DNA from: Aporhodopirellula rubra
GTDB lineage: Bacteria; Planctomycetota; Planctomycetia; Pirellulales; Pirellulaceae
Length of the DNA: 64,000 bases
Reading direction: 5' to 3'
Assembly (NCBI RefSeq): GCF_014192335.1
Contig: NZ_JACHXU010000015.1
Location: 105,156 to 169,155, forward strand
The position numbers and the translations under genes are program-made. Positions 29,100-36,966 of this stretch are shown piece after piece (the stretch's first letter is position 1; every line of letters starts with the position of its first letter). The notes below the pieces were generated by a model that was not told the DNA's origin, made no database searches, and worked only from the letters and a program-made list of their open reading frames with translations.

Positions 29100-29257
29100 C
29101 GCACTTCACCCAACTTCACCAAGTTGGTGGGACGACAGGGAACGCTCCTGTGACAGACCCAGAAATGCCGACAGCGGATGTCGGTATCTGACAGATTCCA
29201 AGAGGAAAAGTAGAGAGTGCGATGTTAACTCGGAGACTCTTGTCTCCGAGGCTTTTT
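29100..29257 (+). ncRNA. Candidate structured RNA ending in a terminator
   Basis: Four consecutive hairpins end in a typical Rho-independent terminator with no ORF in front of it, 212 bp before the next start codon. This arrangement fits a small RNA, or a cis-acting leader that terminates early. I do not recognise a known riboswitch or housekeeping RNA core. The 5' boundary is arbitrary. Confidence 0.3.
29229..29257 (+). terminator. Rho-independent terminator in the leader region
   Basis: An 8-bp GC-rich stem (ctcggaga / tctccgag, loop ctcttg) is followed by gcttttt. It faces the same way as the Cys-rich protein gene, so it would act on a transcript started upstream in the intergenic region. 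Confidence 0.7.
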
Positions 29258-29468
29258 GGTAAACGTGAACTGAACGAAGTCAGCGGGCCGGGTGTCCGCA
29301 CCTGGTTCGTGAGTGTTTACAAAACGACTTCGGGAAATGATCGTCGGCGACTTCGTCCGACGACCGCGTCCCCCAGTCACCAAACGGTCTGATCAAAACA
29401 ATCCGCTGGCCTCATTGGAAAGCTGTCTTTCCAATCCCGCAAAATTCTAGAGAGGGAGATTGATCTCC

Positions 29469-30362
29469 ATGAAGCGGACAATCCTAACATTAACGATGGT
29501 TTTGGCGAGTTCAGTTTGTAGCCAAAGTTTTGGCTTTGACTTGCTTGACCGTATGCTCGGCATGAAGGGCTGCGGCAGCTCGAGCTCGTGTTGCGAAGCC
29601 CCTTGTTGTGACGACCCTTGCTGCGAACCAGCTTGCGGTTGCGAAACTACTTGCTGCGAACCGACCTGCTGCGAACCGGCCTGCGGCGCTGAGTCGACCT
29701 GCTGCGAGCCTACTTGCTGCGAAGCTCCTGCATGCTGCGAAGCACCTTCGTGCTGCGAACCAGCTTGCGGATGCGAAAGCACCTGCTGCGAGCCTACTTG
29801 CTGTGAGCCAGCTTGCGGTTGCGAAAGCACCTGCTGCGAGCCAACTTGCTGCGAAGCACCTACGTGCTGCGAAGCTCCTAGCTGCGACAGCTGCTGCGGA
29901 AGCAAACCAGCTTGTGGTGGTCTCCTCGGCAAGCTCTTCGGTAAGAAGAAAAGCTCTTGCTGCGAAGCACCTGCATGCTGCGAAGCTCCTGCATGCTGCG
30001 AACCAGCTTGCGGTTGCGAAAGCACCTGCTGCGAGCCAACTTGCTGCGAAGCACCTTCATGCTGCGAAGCTCCTAGCTGCGACAGCTGCTGCGGAAGCAA
30101 GAAGAGCGGCGGCCTGCTGAGCAAATTGTTCGGCAACCTGTCGTGTGGCAAGAAGAGCAGCAGCTGCTGCGACATGGGTTGCGACACTTGCAGCACCGGC
30201 TGCGGATGTGGCGCACCTGCCGCTGCTCCTTACGCAGCACCAGTCGAAGCTCCTGTCTACGAGCAAGCCGCACCGATGCCACCAGCACCGATCGTCGATC
30301 CAAGTGCTAGCATCTCCCGCACTCGTCGCGTCATTCAGGCCAGTGCCAGCTACGCTCGCTAG
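29469..30362 (+). CDS. Cys-rich repetitive secreted protein (CCE-P repeats)
   Basis: The start is ATG 29469, with agagggag ten bases upstream; a TTG at 29460 is rejected. The 297-residue protein starts with a signal peptide (MKRTILTLTMVLASSVCSQS). After residue 35 it is dominated by more than twenty copies of a 4-6 residue unit around C-C-E-[PA]-[TAP], interrupted by CGCEST and by two modules SCDSCCGSK...GGLL.KLFG. Cysteine exceeds a quarter of the repeat region, mostly as vicinal pairs. The C-terminus (about 55 residues) is Ala/Pro-rich and ends in a basic segment. Such composition suggests a disulfide-cross-linked or metal-binding envelope protein; planctomycete walls contain Cys-rich proteins, but this protein's role is unknown. 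A hairpin-rich leader precedes it and a terminator follows. Confidence 0.85.
   Translation: MKRTILTLTMVLASSVCSQSFGFDLLDRMLGMKGCGSSSSCCEAPCCDDPCCEPACGCETTCCEPTCCEPACGAESTCCEPTCCEAPACCEAPSCCEPACGCESTCCEPTCCEPACGCESTCCEPTCCEAPTCCEAPSCDSCCGSKPACGGLLGKLFGKKKSSCCEAPACCEAPACCEPACGCESTCCEPTCCEAPSCCEAPSCDSCCGSKKSGGLLSKLFGNLSCGKKSSSCCDMGCDTCSTGCGCGAPAAAPYAAPVEAPVYEQAAPMPPAPIVDPSASISRTRRVIQASASYAR
29808..29905 (+). repeat. 98-bp in-frame repeat, copy 1 (other copy 30003-30100)
   Basis: Within the Cys-rich gene, 29808-29905 and 30003-30100 (offset 195 bp, 65 codons) differ at only two positions, after an exact 54-bp stretch. The two SCDSCCGS modules were therefore produced by a recent internal duplication. 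Confidence 0.9.
30003..30100 (+). repeat. 98-bp in-frame repeat, copy 2 (other copy 29808-29905)
   Basis: Second copy. The surrounding sequence repeats the same codons (tgctgcgaagc units) with less identity, so the whole region is a slippage- and recombination-prone array. Confidence 0.9.
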
Positions 30363-30420
30363 TGAATTCGTTCACTGACTTGCTTATGCAACACTGCGTC
30401 AAACAGACGTGACACAACAA

Positions 30421-30458
30421 CGCCCCAGAGGAAGGAAACTTCTCCTGGGGCGTTTTTT
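30421..30458 (+). terminator. Rho-independent terminator of the Cys-rich gene
   Basis: An 8-bp perfect outer stem (cgccccag / ctggggcg) with further imperfect inner pairs is followed by six T. It lies about 60 bp after the stop codon at 30362 and separates the gene from the convergent transglutaminase-like gene. Confidence 0.92.
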
Positions 30459-30535
30459 GTTGAATCGGTCTCGTTTCTTCACGTCGCTAATATTGGAACG
30501 TCCCATTCGCTGGAACATCCAGCGAGACGATCGCA

Positions 30536-32290
30536 TCAGTCCGCTTTCTCTACCACCGCTGCGGACACCGACATGCTCATCGATTTTAGAATCGACAAGT
30601 AGCGATTGACGAAAGTCTTGGTATCGATATTGGAAAGGTCATCGATCGCCAACGCGATGCAGTCCGCGGCTGTCTCCGCTCCCGTGGTCGCGTCCAGTGA
30701 AATCCAGTCGTCCTCGGCCTTCGCAATCACCCACGCGTGATAAACGAATCGGTTCGTTTCGGGACTCGCCACATCCGGTTGCACCTTCCTAGGCAAGTAT
30801 CGCATCCCGAGACACATGCGGGCAGGAACCCCTTTCGCTCGCAACATCGCGATCAGCAAAATCGCATGCTCGGTACTGTCAGCAATATTCGCACCGGCTA
30901 CCGCACTCGCGGATCGCAACCCAACGGACAAAGGGTCAAACGATAACAACGAGTGAACGGTGCGATTGAGTTCAATGGCTTTTTCTTGATCGCTCATCCC
31001 CGTCATGGACGTCGCGACATTCAACACCTTACGCACACCGGCCGAGCGGAAATCGACCAATTGAGTTACCGCAGAATCGGCAGCGAACGAGCGCGTGTTG
31101 TAGACGTCAAAGCGGCCGGCCAACTTCTTGGCAGACACCGGACGATTCGCGGTGATCACTCGTTGATGCGTTTCATCAATGTCCTGCACATATTGCCGAG
31201 GGGCCGCAATGAGTTGGCTCGCCTTGCTGATGGGTGGAGCCTCTGACGCCTCGCTAGAAACTTCACGCTGGGGCTTGAACTCGATATTGAGCGCGAGCTG
31301 CCTGATTTGTCCCGGCGGAATCGGTTTGCCCGGCACTTCGATGGAGATCGGATAAATATCTTGCAGTAAGCCTTGAACACGTTCGCGGTACTGATCCTCG
31401 TCGCAACGATACGTGAATCGACTTTCGCCTGTAATGTTGGTCGCTTGCACCACGCCGTCGTCGTCGTACCAGTAGTAACGTTCGCGCCGTCGAACTTCAT
31501 CGATCGAAACCATTGCCACGGCCTCGTGTAACGAATCCAAAACCAATCCTTGTTCGGTCATCCGCTTTGCCAACGCATCGCTGCGGCCACGAATCTGCAA
31601 CGTCGCGAGAGTCTCCTGAATCGGCAACAACACTTTCGATTCACGCACCTCTCGCGGTCGCAGCGGATTTCCGAGCAACGACTGGTAAACAGCGAGCGGT
31701 CCCCCGAGTGCTCCATGATGAATCACTCGCTTCTTTGATTGGGACGTCAAATGGTCGACATCGAAACGAACCTCGTCACCAGAGATCTCAATGTACTTTG
31801 ATGTCTGCAAGGGTCCACGACGGACGCGACACTCGATCCGCGATAACTGCCCGTCGTCGGAATGCCAGAACACCTGCTCATTCGAATGCAAGCACGCGAT
31901 CGCGTTGAACTGCCAACTGGCGTCCGGCGACGCACCGTCGCTGCCACCGAATTTCTCCAGCGTTCGCTCGCTCAATTCCAATTTGATCTGGCCGGAATCA
32001 GTGCGTTGCGATTGCATCACACCACCACCGATCACGCCGTCGGGATCGACATGGTGCAAATACCAAAACTGCCAATCTGCTCGAGGTGCCGTGGCGTTTG
32101 AGTTCTCTGGTACGAGACTCGCCGGCTGAACGTTGACGTCGTTGGTAGGGTCCCTGGGCGGTTCAACCTCCCAAACCGCTGGCTTGCGAAACATCGCGAT
32201 GTCGTGCCGATCGGGCAAATCACAACCGCATAGCATCAGCCCAACGACCAGCCCCGTTAGCACGCCACATCCCCAGCGGGAAGCACGCAT
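30536..32290 (-). CDS. Transglutaminase-like lipoprotein with Ser at the catalytic Cys position
   Basis: ATG 32290 gives MRASRW, a hydrophobic core and LMLCGC, a plausible lipobox; ATG 32329 would add 13 residues. The protein has about 584 residues. The C-terminal third resembles a transglutaminase/protease-like core: NIADSTEHAILLIAMLRAKGVPAR near residue 472, the His motif FVYHAWVI, and WISLDATTG with the Asp. In the family the first motif normally reads D-C-T-E-H, with Cys as nucleophile. Here the codon at 30877-30875 is AGT (Ser), one base from TGT. The His and Asp are kept. It may be a non-catalytic or serine-type variant, or the base may be a sequencing error. The N-terminal part is beta-rich and of unknown function. 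The gene stands alone, convergent with the Cys-rich gene. Confidence 0.8.
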   Translation of the reverse strand: MRASRWGCGVLTGLVVGLMLCGCDLPDRHDIAMFRKPAVWEVEPPRDPTNDVNVQPASLVPENSNATAPRADWQFWYLHHVDPDGVIGGGVMQSQRTDSGQIKLELSERTLEKFGGSDGASPDASWQFNAIACLHSNEQVFWHSDDGQLSRIECRVRRGPLQTSKYIEISGDEVRFDVDHLTSQSKKRVIHHGALGGPLAVYQSLLGNPLRPREVRESKVLLPIQETLATLQIRGRSDALAKRMTEQGLVLDSLHEAVAMVSIDEVRRRERYYWYDDDGVVQATNITGESRFTYRCDEDQYRERVQGLLQDIYPISIEVPGKPIPPGQIRQLALNIEFKPQREVSSEASEAPPISKASQLIAAPRQYVQDIDETHQRVITANRPVSAKKLAGRFDVYNTRSFAADSAVTQLVDFRSAGVRKVLNVATSMTGMSDQEKAIELNRTVHSLLSFDPLSVGLRSASAVAGANIADSTEHAILLIAMLRAKGVPARMCLGMRYLPRKVQPDVASPETNRFVYHAWVIAKAEDDWISLDATTGAETAADCIALAIDDLSNIDTKTFVNRYLSILKSMSMSVSAAVVEKAD

Positions 32291-32329
32291 TCGGACTGCG
32301 TCTAACAGGTCATTCGTCTCGGTTACCAT

Positions 32330-32982
32330 CGATCCATCCTTAACTTCACCAGATTACCTGCCGCCCGGCCCACCACCGCCCGACCTCGCCATCCTTGATG
32401 ATACCCTGACACGTACTTTTCTGGCACCGTTGATCTGCGGCGCGTGAGGGATCTGCATCGAAAGGTGGATCTGCGATACCAGGGAGGAGCCTATCGCAAA
32501 GGTTCAACCACGGAACTTCGCACTGTGAAATCCAACCCTGAGTTTCTCCCGACTCAATCTTTCGAAACCTGACTGTGGAGCCGTGATTAAACGAGCCTCG
32601 CGAACATTTTCGAGAGCCGCCAAAAGGTGCGACCAAAACCACCACGTCAAAGTGACGACTCAGGGCCGTTGCGTTTCCGCAAAGGTGGTGCTCGTTTAAG
32701 CACAGATGTGGTGTTTTCTCAACACGAATCCTGATCAATTTGATCGCATTTTGAGGGCCGATTGAACGCTCTGGATCGATAGTGCCGGCTGTACCGAAGA
32801 GATAACACAGCATTCTGTTCATTCTGCACGTTTTTTATCGTTGGATCAGGCTCCGGACGCCTCAACCGCTGTGTGACCTAATTTTGGTTGTTCACCTGAC
32901 GCACCGGTGGACCGTCTCAAAAAGCCGGCTTGCTTGCTTTTCGAAACGATCTCAAACCGCGTTTCATGATTTGATCAACAAG
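32330..32982. other. Intergenic region
   Basis: This 653-bp gap has divergent genes on both sides, so two promoters should be present. A 158-codon minus-strand frame (32346-32822) covers most of it but shows no signal peptide, motif or plausible composition, and would overlap the promoter of the transglutaminase-like gene. It is not called. No strong hairpin was seen. Confidence 0.4.
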
Positions 32983-33693
32983 ATGGGCTTCCTCAAACGC
33001 ATTCTTCGTCCGACCCCGCAAGACACCGCCGACGCCCCCGTGGCTCCAGGCAGTTTCGAACGCCTCAGCGATGAAGAACTCCAGGTTCACATGGGCATTA
33101 AAACCTATGGAGCCTTCGAACTCACCGACGCGATCCGTCCGTCCTACGACGTGCAAATCGCTCCCCGCCAAGGGTTCCGTTACGACAAATACGTCGACGA
33201 AGCCTCCGGTGCGACAACGCCCGTCATCATGGCAGCGGCGACCAAATCGATCCTGCTCGATACGTTTCTCGAATTAATCGATCACCTCGGAAACGTAGTG
33301 GACGTGGTTCTCGAAACGAGCCATCACAGCAGTTCGCATCACGAAGACCTTTATCGCGAGCACATCGACGTTCCTGTCCTCAAGAGCATCTTGATGGAAT
33401 TCGAAGACGTGCTGACGGATGACGGTTGCACCGGAATCGCAATCATCAACCCGACGAAAAAGCAGGAAGTTCAACTCGATGAACACAAACTGCTGATCGC
33501 TTACGGTGCCCCGCTGGATCCGTTCCGCGAAACGCTGATCGGTGCGGACATTTATCCGGACAAATCCATCCGGTTCATCACCGAAGCCGAACATGTCCAC
33601 AGCAGCAGCGAACGGATGTACGACCGATTCCTCCAGCTGCAAACACGACTCGGTGTGGAAGACGAATCGTCGGAAGATACCGCGGCTTGGTAA
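32983..33693 (+). CDS. Conserved-looking hypothetical protein
   Basis: I do not recognise the family. ATG 32983 (MGFLKRIL) is chosen because the frame upstream of it (from 32884) looks like untranslated leader. The 236-residue product is soluble, acidic and mixed alpha/beta: FERLSDEELQVHMGIKTYG near residue 25, a central ILLDTFLELIDHLGNVVDVVLETSHHSSSHH with a His cluster, and a C-terminal EAEHVHSSSERMYDRFLQLQ helix. The two His clusters could bind metal, but this is speculative. Codon use and length argue for a real gene. Confidence 0.7.
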   Translation: MGFLKRILRPTPQDTADAPVAPGSFERLSDEELQVHMGIKTYGAFELTDAIRPSYDVQIAPRQGFRYDKYVDEASGATTPVIMAAATKSILLDTFLELIDHLGNVVDVVLETSHHSSSHHEDLYREHIDVPVLKSILMEFEDVLTDDGCTGIAIINPTKKQEVQLDEHKLLIAYGAPLDPFRETLIGADIYPDKSIRFITEAEHVHSSSERMYDRFLQLQTRLGVEDESSEDTAAW

Positions 33694-34335
33694 GTCGACC
33701 TGATCGCGCCGCGGGATACCTCGACGTCGCCAGCCCCCTCGAAGAGAACCGCATTAAGGGACCAACCTCAAGTCTTGCCCACGCTTGAGTCACGCCCCGA
33801 AATGCAGACACCTTCGCGGAAGCTGCCTGGCAGAAAGTCTCCCTGCGGATGCGTTTCGCCAATCGCACGATAGCCAAACCGTACGACTCTCCCTAACCGG
33901 GCTCAGCCAACCCGGATGCCCTGGCATCGCCAGCATGGCCGGCAGCGCGACACAGCCTGCCCAGCGCCACGGCAATTCTGCCCGCGCAGGCCATCTCCGC
34001 GATCGAGCACCATCGGGCTGCGTTCACAACGCCCCCGATCTCTTCCGACCCGCCGGCCCCGCGGAACCTTCTCAGGCAAACCCCGCCTCAGCCTCAGCCT
34101 GCTGTCGCCCTGCCCTGCCCTGCCCTGCCCTGACCTGACCTGACCTGACCTGACCTCTCCGACAAACCGTCGTTTTTCACAGCCTACAATCGTGTTTTTA
34201 GCCCGAATACGCATTGCAAAGCAGCCGTCAGATCGTCACACTGTGCGGCCCTTCGGCGAGTCGGCTGATGCATGCGTGTTCGCAACCTTCGAGCCGACCG
34301 ACATAGACCATTCGCCTTTCTGTTATAGGAAAAAC
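33694..34335. other. Intergenic region with pentanucleotide repeat, upstream of rpsR
   Basis: This 642-bp gap holds several overlapping open frames on both strands (33578-34214), which reflect GC-rich, stop-poor sequence; none has protein-like composition or a family motif. The notable content is the tandem repeat at 34108-34157 and the AGGA ribosome-binding site of rpsR at 34327. Confidence 0.5.
34108..34157 (+). repeat. Pentanucleotide tandem repeat (CCCTG)5(ACCTG)4-5
   Basis: Five units of ccctg are followed by four to five of acctg and a partial unit. The repeat is non-coding and lies about 180 bp upstream of the rpsR start codon. Short perfect arrays like this are prone to slippage. Confidence 0.95.
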
Positions 34336-34614
34336 ATGCCCCCACGTCCCATGAGCACGCGTAGCCGTGCCCGCAAACGATCACGCGTCCGCAGCCGTAC
34401 CCGCAAAAAAGATCCGATCTTCGTCGATGGCCATCGCCCTCGTCCGATGTACGTTGACTACAAGGACATCGATCTGCTGTCGAAAATGGTGAACCGCCAA
34501 GGCCGCATCATGGGTCGTCGCAAGAGCGGTTGCACCGCCGCGAGTCAGCACGCCGTGACCGCTGCGGTCAAACGAGCCCGCTTCATGGCTCTGCTCCCCT
34601 ATGTCGGCGAGTAA
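34336..34614 (+). CDS. rpsR: 30S ribosomal protein S18
   Basis: The start is ATG 34336, six bases after a clear AGGA; the longer frame from 34192 is rejected. The product has 92 residues. After a very basic N-terminal extension (MPPRPMSTRSRARKRSRVRS, then RTRKKDP) comes the S18 core: YKDIDLLSKMVNRQGRIMGRRKSGCTAASQ in overlapping short segments, then QHAVTAAVKRARFMALLPYV. S18 binds S6 and 16S rRNA on the platform of the small subunit. In many bacteria rpsR sits between rpsF/ssb and rplI; none of these is nearby here. A thioesterase gene follows nine bases after the stop, possibly in the same transcript. Confidence 0.95.
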   Translation: MPPRPMSTRSRARKRSRVRSRTRKKDPIFVDGHRPRPMYVDYKDIDLLSKMVNRQGRIMGRRKSGCTAASQHAVTAAVKRARFMALLPYVGE

Positions 34615-34623
34615 TCTCGCCCA

Positions 34624-35052
34624 GTGAGCGATACACCAGCTCGCTATCGGACGAAGCGTCGTGTGGAATTTAGAGACACCGACGCAGCAGGAATCGTGCA
34701 TTTTTCGGCCTTCTTTCCAATCATGGAGTCGGTCGAGCACGAATTTTTGCGATCCATCGGCGTCGTTGTCATGCCCAGCCACGACAGCCCCGATTCACTC
34801 ACGTGGCCGCGAGTCTCCGCCGCCTGCGAATATCTCGGACCCGCTCGATTCGAGGACATCCTCGATATCTCGCTAATCGTCGAACGGGTCGGCACCAGCA
34901 GCGTGCACTACCGATACGAAATCGATTGCGAGACCAAACCAGTGGCGATCGGCCGGATTTCCGTAGTCTGCTGCCAACTCGGCTCCGGCGGCAAACTCAC
35001 CAAAAAGCCGGTGCCGGATTCGATTCGGTCCGCTCTCCTGGCGAACGACTGA
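34624..35052 (+). CDS. Acyl-CoA thioesterase, 4HBT hotdog fold (YbgC-like)
   Basis: This 142-residue single-domain protein has the 4-hydroxybenzoyl-CoA thioesterase motif VEFRDTDAAGIVHFSAFFPIMESVEHEFL, containing the active-site Asp of the D-x-D-x-x-G-x-V/H pattern. The remaining strands, including RFEDILDISLIVERVGTSSVHYRYEI, complete a hotdog fold. It would hydrolyse an acyl-CoA (or acyl-ACP) thioester in the cytoplasm; the acyl chain is unknown. The start is GTG 34624, nine bases after the rpsR stop codon, suggesting co-transcription. No Tol-Pal genes are next to it, unlike E. coli ybgC. Confidence 0.88.
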   Translation: MSDTPARYRTKRRVEFRDTDAAGIVHFSAFFPIMESVEHEFLRSIGVVVMPSHDSPDSLTWPRVSAACEYLGPARFEDILDISLIVERVGTSSVHYRYEIDCETKPVAIGRISVVCCQLGSGGKLTKKPVPDSIRSALLAND

Positions 35053-35095
35053 CGCCCACCCGATCCCGCCCCAACGCCCTCTCAAAATCCAGACC

Positions 35096-35548
35096 ATGCC
35101 CGCAACCTTTGAAGGCTTCGGACTCAAACTTCTGTATCCGGATAACTGGACCCTCACGCCCCGCGGCGAGGACGAAGGAGACCAAGGCTTGACGCTGGAA
35201 CTCCCCAGCGGCGGATTCCTTTCGATCGAAACGCTTCCGATTACGCGAGGGGATGACGAAATCCTCAGCGAAATCGATGAAATGCTGCGAGAACAGTACG
35301 GCAGCATCGAAAGCCATGAGGTTCAACTCGAAGGTGCAGACGAGGACGAACGCACCGTCGACATGAGCTTCTACCATCTCGATTTGGTCGTGTTTTCCCG
35401 AATCGTGCTACTCGACGCCCCCGCATCGACCCGCGACCAAATGCCAATCGCCGGACGACTGTTGATTCAGTTCCAAGCTGAAAGCCGCGACTTCGACGCA
35501 AACGAATTGGTGTTTACGGCTTTGCTAAAGCAAATTCGCGATACCTAG
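35096..35548 (+). CDS. Hypothetical protein
   Basis: Family not recognised. The 150-residue soluble, strongly acidic protein begins FEGFGLKLLYPDNWTLTPR and has alternating beta strands (GLTLELPSGGFLSIETLPI, RTVDMSFYHLDLVVFSRIVL), then LLIQFQAESRDFDANELVFTALLKQI. The pattern resembles small beta-sandwich proteins that begin with a 'YP.NW' strand (PsbP/Mog1-like folds), but this is only a fold impression. It follows the thioesterase gene by 43 bp in the same direction and could be part of the rpsR transcript. Confidence 0.65.
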   Translation: MPATFEGFGLKLLYPDNWTLTPRGEDEGDQGLTLELPSGGFLSIETLPITRGDDEILSEIDEMLREQYGSIESHEVQLEGADEDERTVDMSFYHLDLVVFSRIVLLDAPASTRDQMPIAGRLLIQFQAESRDFDANELVFTALLKQIRDT

Positions 35549-35653
35549 TGGCCGGCTAGCACGACGAGGCTGACGCATCAAACGCGGCACTGATCTTGCA
35601 CCCAGAATGTCTCGCCGAACGGAAGTCACCAGCAGCTTAGAGACGGGTAAAAG

Positions 35654-36823
35654 ATGAGTGAGCCTCGACGAAACGCGTCCCATCAACACGACTCCTCGCT
35701 CACCGGCGAGGCCCATCCGTTTCTAACCTCACGCGGGCTGTGGCTACAACAGAACGCGAGAGTGAATCTTCCCGATGGCATCCCGCTGCCTTCGACGGCC
35801 CCAGGACGCGGGCAACACCACCGCAGCCCTGGCGATGCGGAGACGGAACGCCGAATCGATCCATCGATGCCGTGGCAATCCCCAACGAAACCACCGCTGC
35901 TAGGCCGATTCGATGACTCGCCCTTGGAGTCAGGTTCGCTGCAAAACCTTCGCCCCGCCAAACGTTTTCCCGACCTTACCGAACTGCGTCGCCGACCGCT
36001 CACCTCACTATTCCGCTCTGCACTGGCAACGGACGTTCTCTGGACTAAAGAAACCTCTACCCGGGGCCAATCCCAAGAGCACGCTGCGGACAATGAAAAC
36101 TCACTGGCCATGCAACGACAAAACATCGCCAGGGCCATCGGCAAACTGGTGATCCGACTGCCCGGAAGCCATGCAGGACAATTCGCGAGCGGGTCAGCGT
36201 TCATCACCGGTCCCAATACGCTGATGACGTGTGCCCACAACTTGTTCGATTCCAACGAACGCACGTGGTCGCAAGCTCTCGAGTTTTACCCCGGCTACGA
36301 TTTCTATTCGAACGAACCACAACCCGTCTGCCGGGTCGTAACGGCGGTCATCCCGAAAGCCTATCTCAATAATCCACTCAGCAATCATGACCTTGCGATC
36401 TGCAGGGTCGATTCCAACATTGGCGATCAAGTCGGCGCGGAACTGGCAATTCAAACAGTAGAGAACATTGAATTCTTCGATTCGGCTCGCGTCGATATCA
36501 TGGGCTACCCCGCGGGAAGCGGATTCGATTTTGGTAAACAATTGTGGTGCAGCCGCGGCCGATTTCTGTTTGGCGTCAGCGGTGGTGGCGGCGACGAGTA
36601 CGCACCCACATTCGCAACCGACTTCGGAGGCGGCGCGAGCGGATGCCCATGGATTGTTACGGATCCAGATTCCGGTCGCCCCGCGGCGGTAGGAGTGACA
36701 TCGGGACACGCCAAGCTCAAGCACGACATTGCAGAACCTAATCTGATGTCACTCACCTCCGCTCTTCTAAGCGACCGCAACCTCAACCGGCTCAATGAAG
36801 ATTTTATAGAACACCGGTTCTAA
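35654..36823 (+). CDS. Trypsin-like serine peptidase (V8/glutamyl endopeptidase type)
   Basis: This 389-residue protein has an N-terminal Pro/Arg-rich region of about 165 residues without a signal peptide, followed by a chymotrypsin-fold domain. The triad is visible: GSAFITGPNTLMTCAHNLFD (His in TCAHN), NNPLSNHDLAICRVDSN (Asp), and FGGGASGCPWIVTDPDSG (Ser in G-A-S-G-C-P, where G-x-S-G-[GS]-P is usual). The layout, with a short N-terminal beta-barrel and G-x-S-G-x-P-W, resembles extracellular V8-like peptidases. The absence of a signal peptide is odd; a start further inside the gene does not create one. Substrate unknown. The gene seems monocistronic. Confidence 0.82.
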   Translation: MSEPRRNASHQHDSSLTGEAHPFLTSRGLWLQQNARVNLPDGIPLPSTAPGRGQHHRSPGDAETERRIDPSMPWQSPTKPPLLGRFDDSPLESGSLQNLRPAKRFPDLTELRRRPLTSLFRSALATDVLWTKETSTRGQSQEHAADNENSLAMQRQNIARAIGKLVIRLPGSHAGQFASGSAFITGPNTLMTCAHNLFDSNERTWSQALEFYPGYDFYSNEPQPVCRVVTAVIPKAYLNNPLSNHDLAICRVDSNIGDQVGAELAIQTVENIEFFDSARVDIMGYPAGSGFDFGKQLWCSRGRFLFGVSGGGGDEYAPTFATDFGGGASGCPWIVTDPDSGRPAAVGVTSGHAKLKHDIAEPNLMSLTSALLSDRNLNRLNEDFIEHRF

Positions 36824-36966
36824 AAAGACTCAGCCGCGACGAGAGCAGCTCCCATGCACGCGATCGCCTGCCAGCCTGCGAATTCCCGATCAACCGGGAC
36901 GATTCCCAAAAGGGGCCATGCATTCTCTCATAGCACGCCTCTCGCGTTTCTCCGTCGCACTGAGGA

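Larger units (their letters stand above)
28855..29468. other. Hairpin-rich intergenic region upstream of the Cys-rich protein gene
   Basis: No coding frame is convincing here. On the plus strand five or six inverted repeats follow one another: 29110-29127 (7-bp stem), 29135-29151 (5 bp), 29165-29187 (9 bp including one G-U), 29229-29250 (8 bp, followed by GCTTTTT), 29341-29363 (7 bp) and 29414-29435 (9 bp, loop ctgt). The density suggests structured RNA: a leader with an attenuator, or a small RNA followed by a separate 5' UTR. Confidence 0.55.

Noticed and set aside
29608-30120. Long Ala/Leu-rich plus-strand frame and Gln/Ser-rich minus-strand frame inside the Cys-rich gene
   Set aside because: They are alternate-frame readings of the same tgctgcgaagc repeats. 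The Cys-rich frame has the signal peptide, ribosome-binding site and terminator.
32346-32822. 158-codon minus-strand frame between the transglutaminase-like gene and the next gene
   Set aside because: Composition is not protein-like, there is no motif or signal peptide, and it would occupy the promoter region of a divergent gene.
33785-34214. Several overlapping frames on both strands near the pentanucleotide array
   Set aside because: These arise from stop-poor GC-rich sequence and repeats; none has a consistent composition or start signal.
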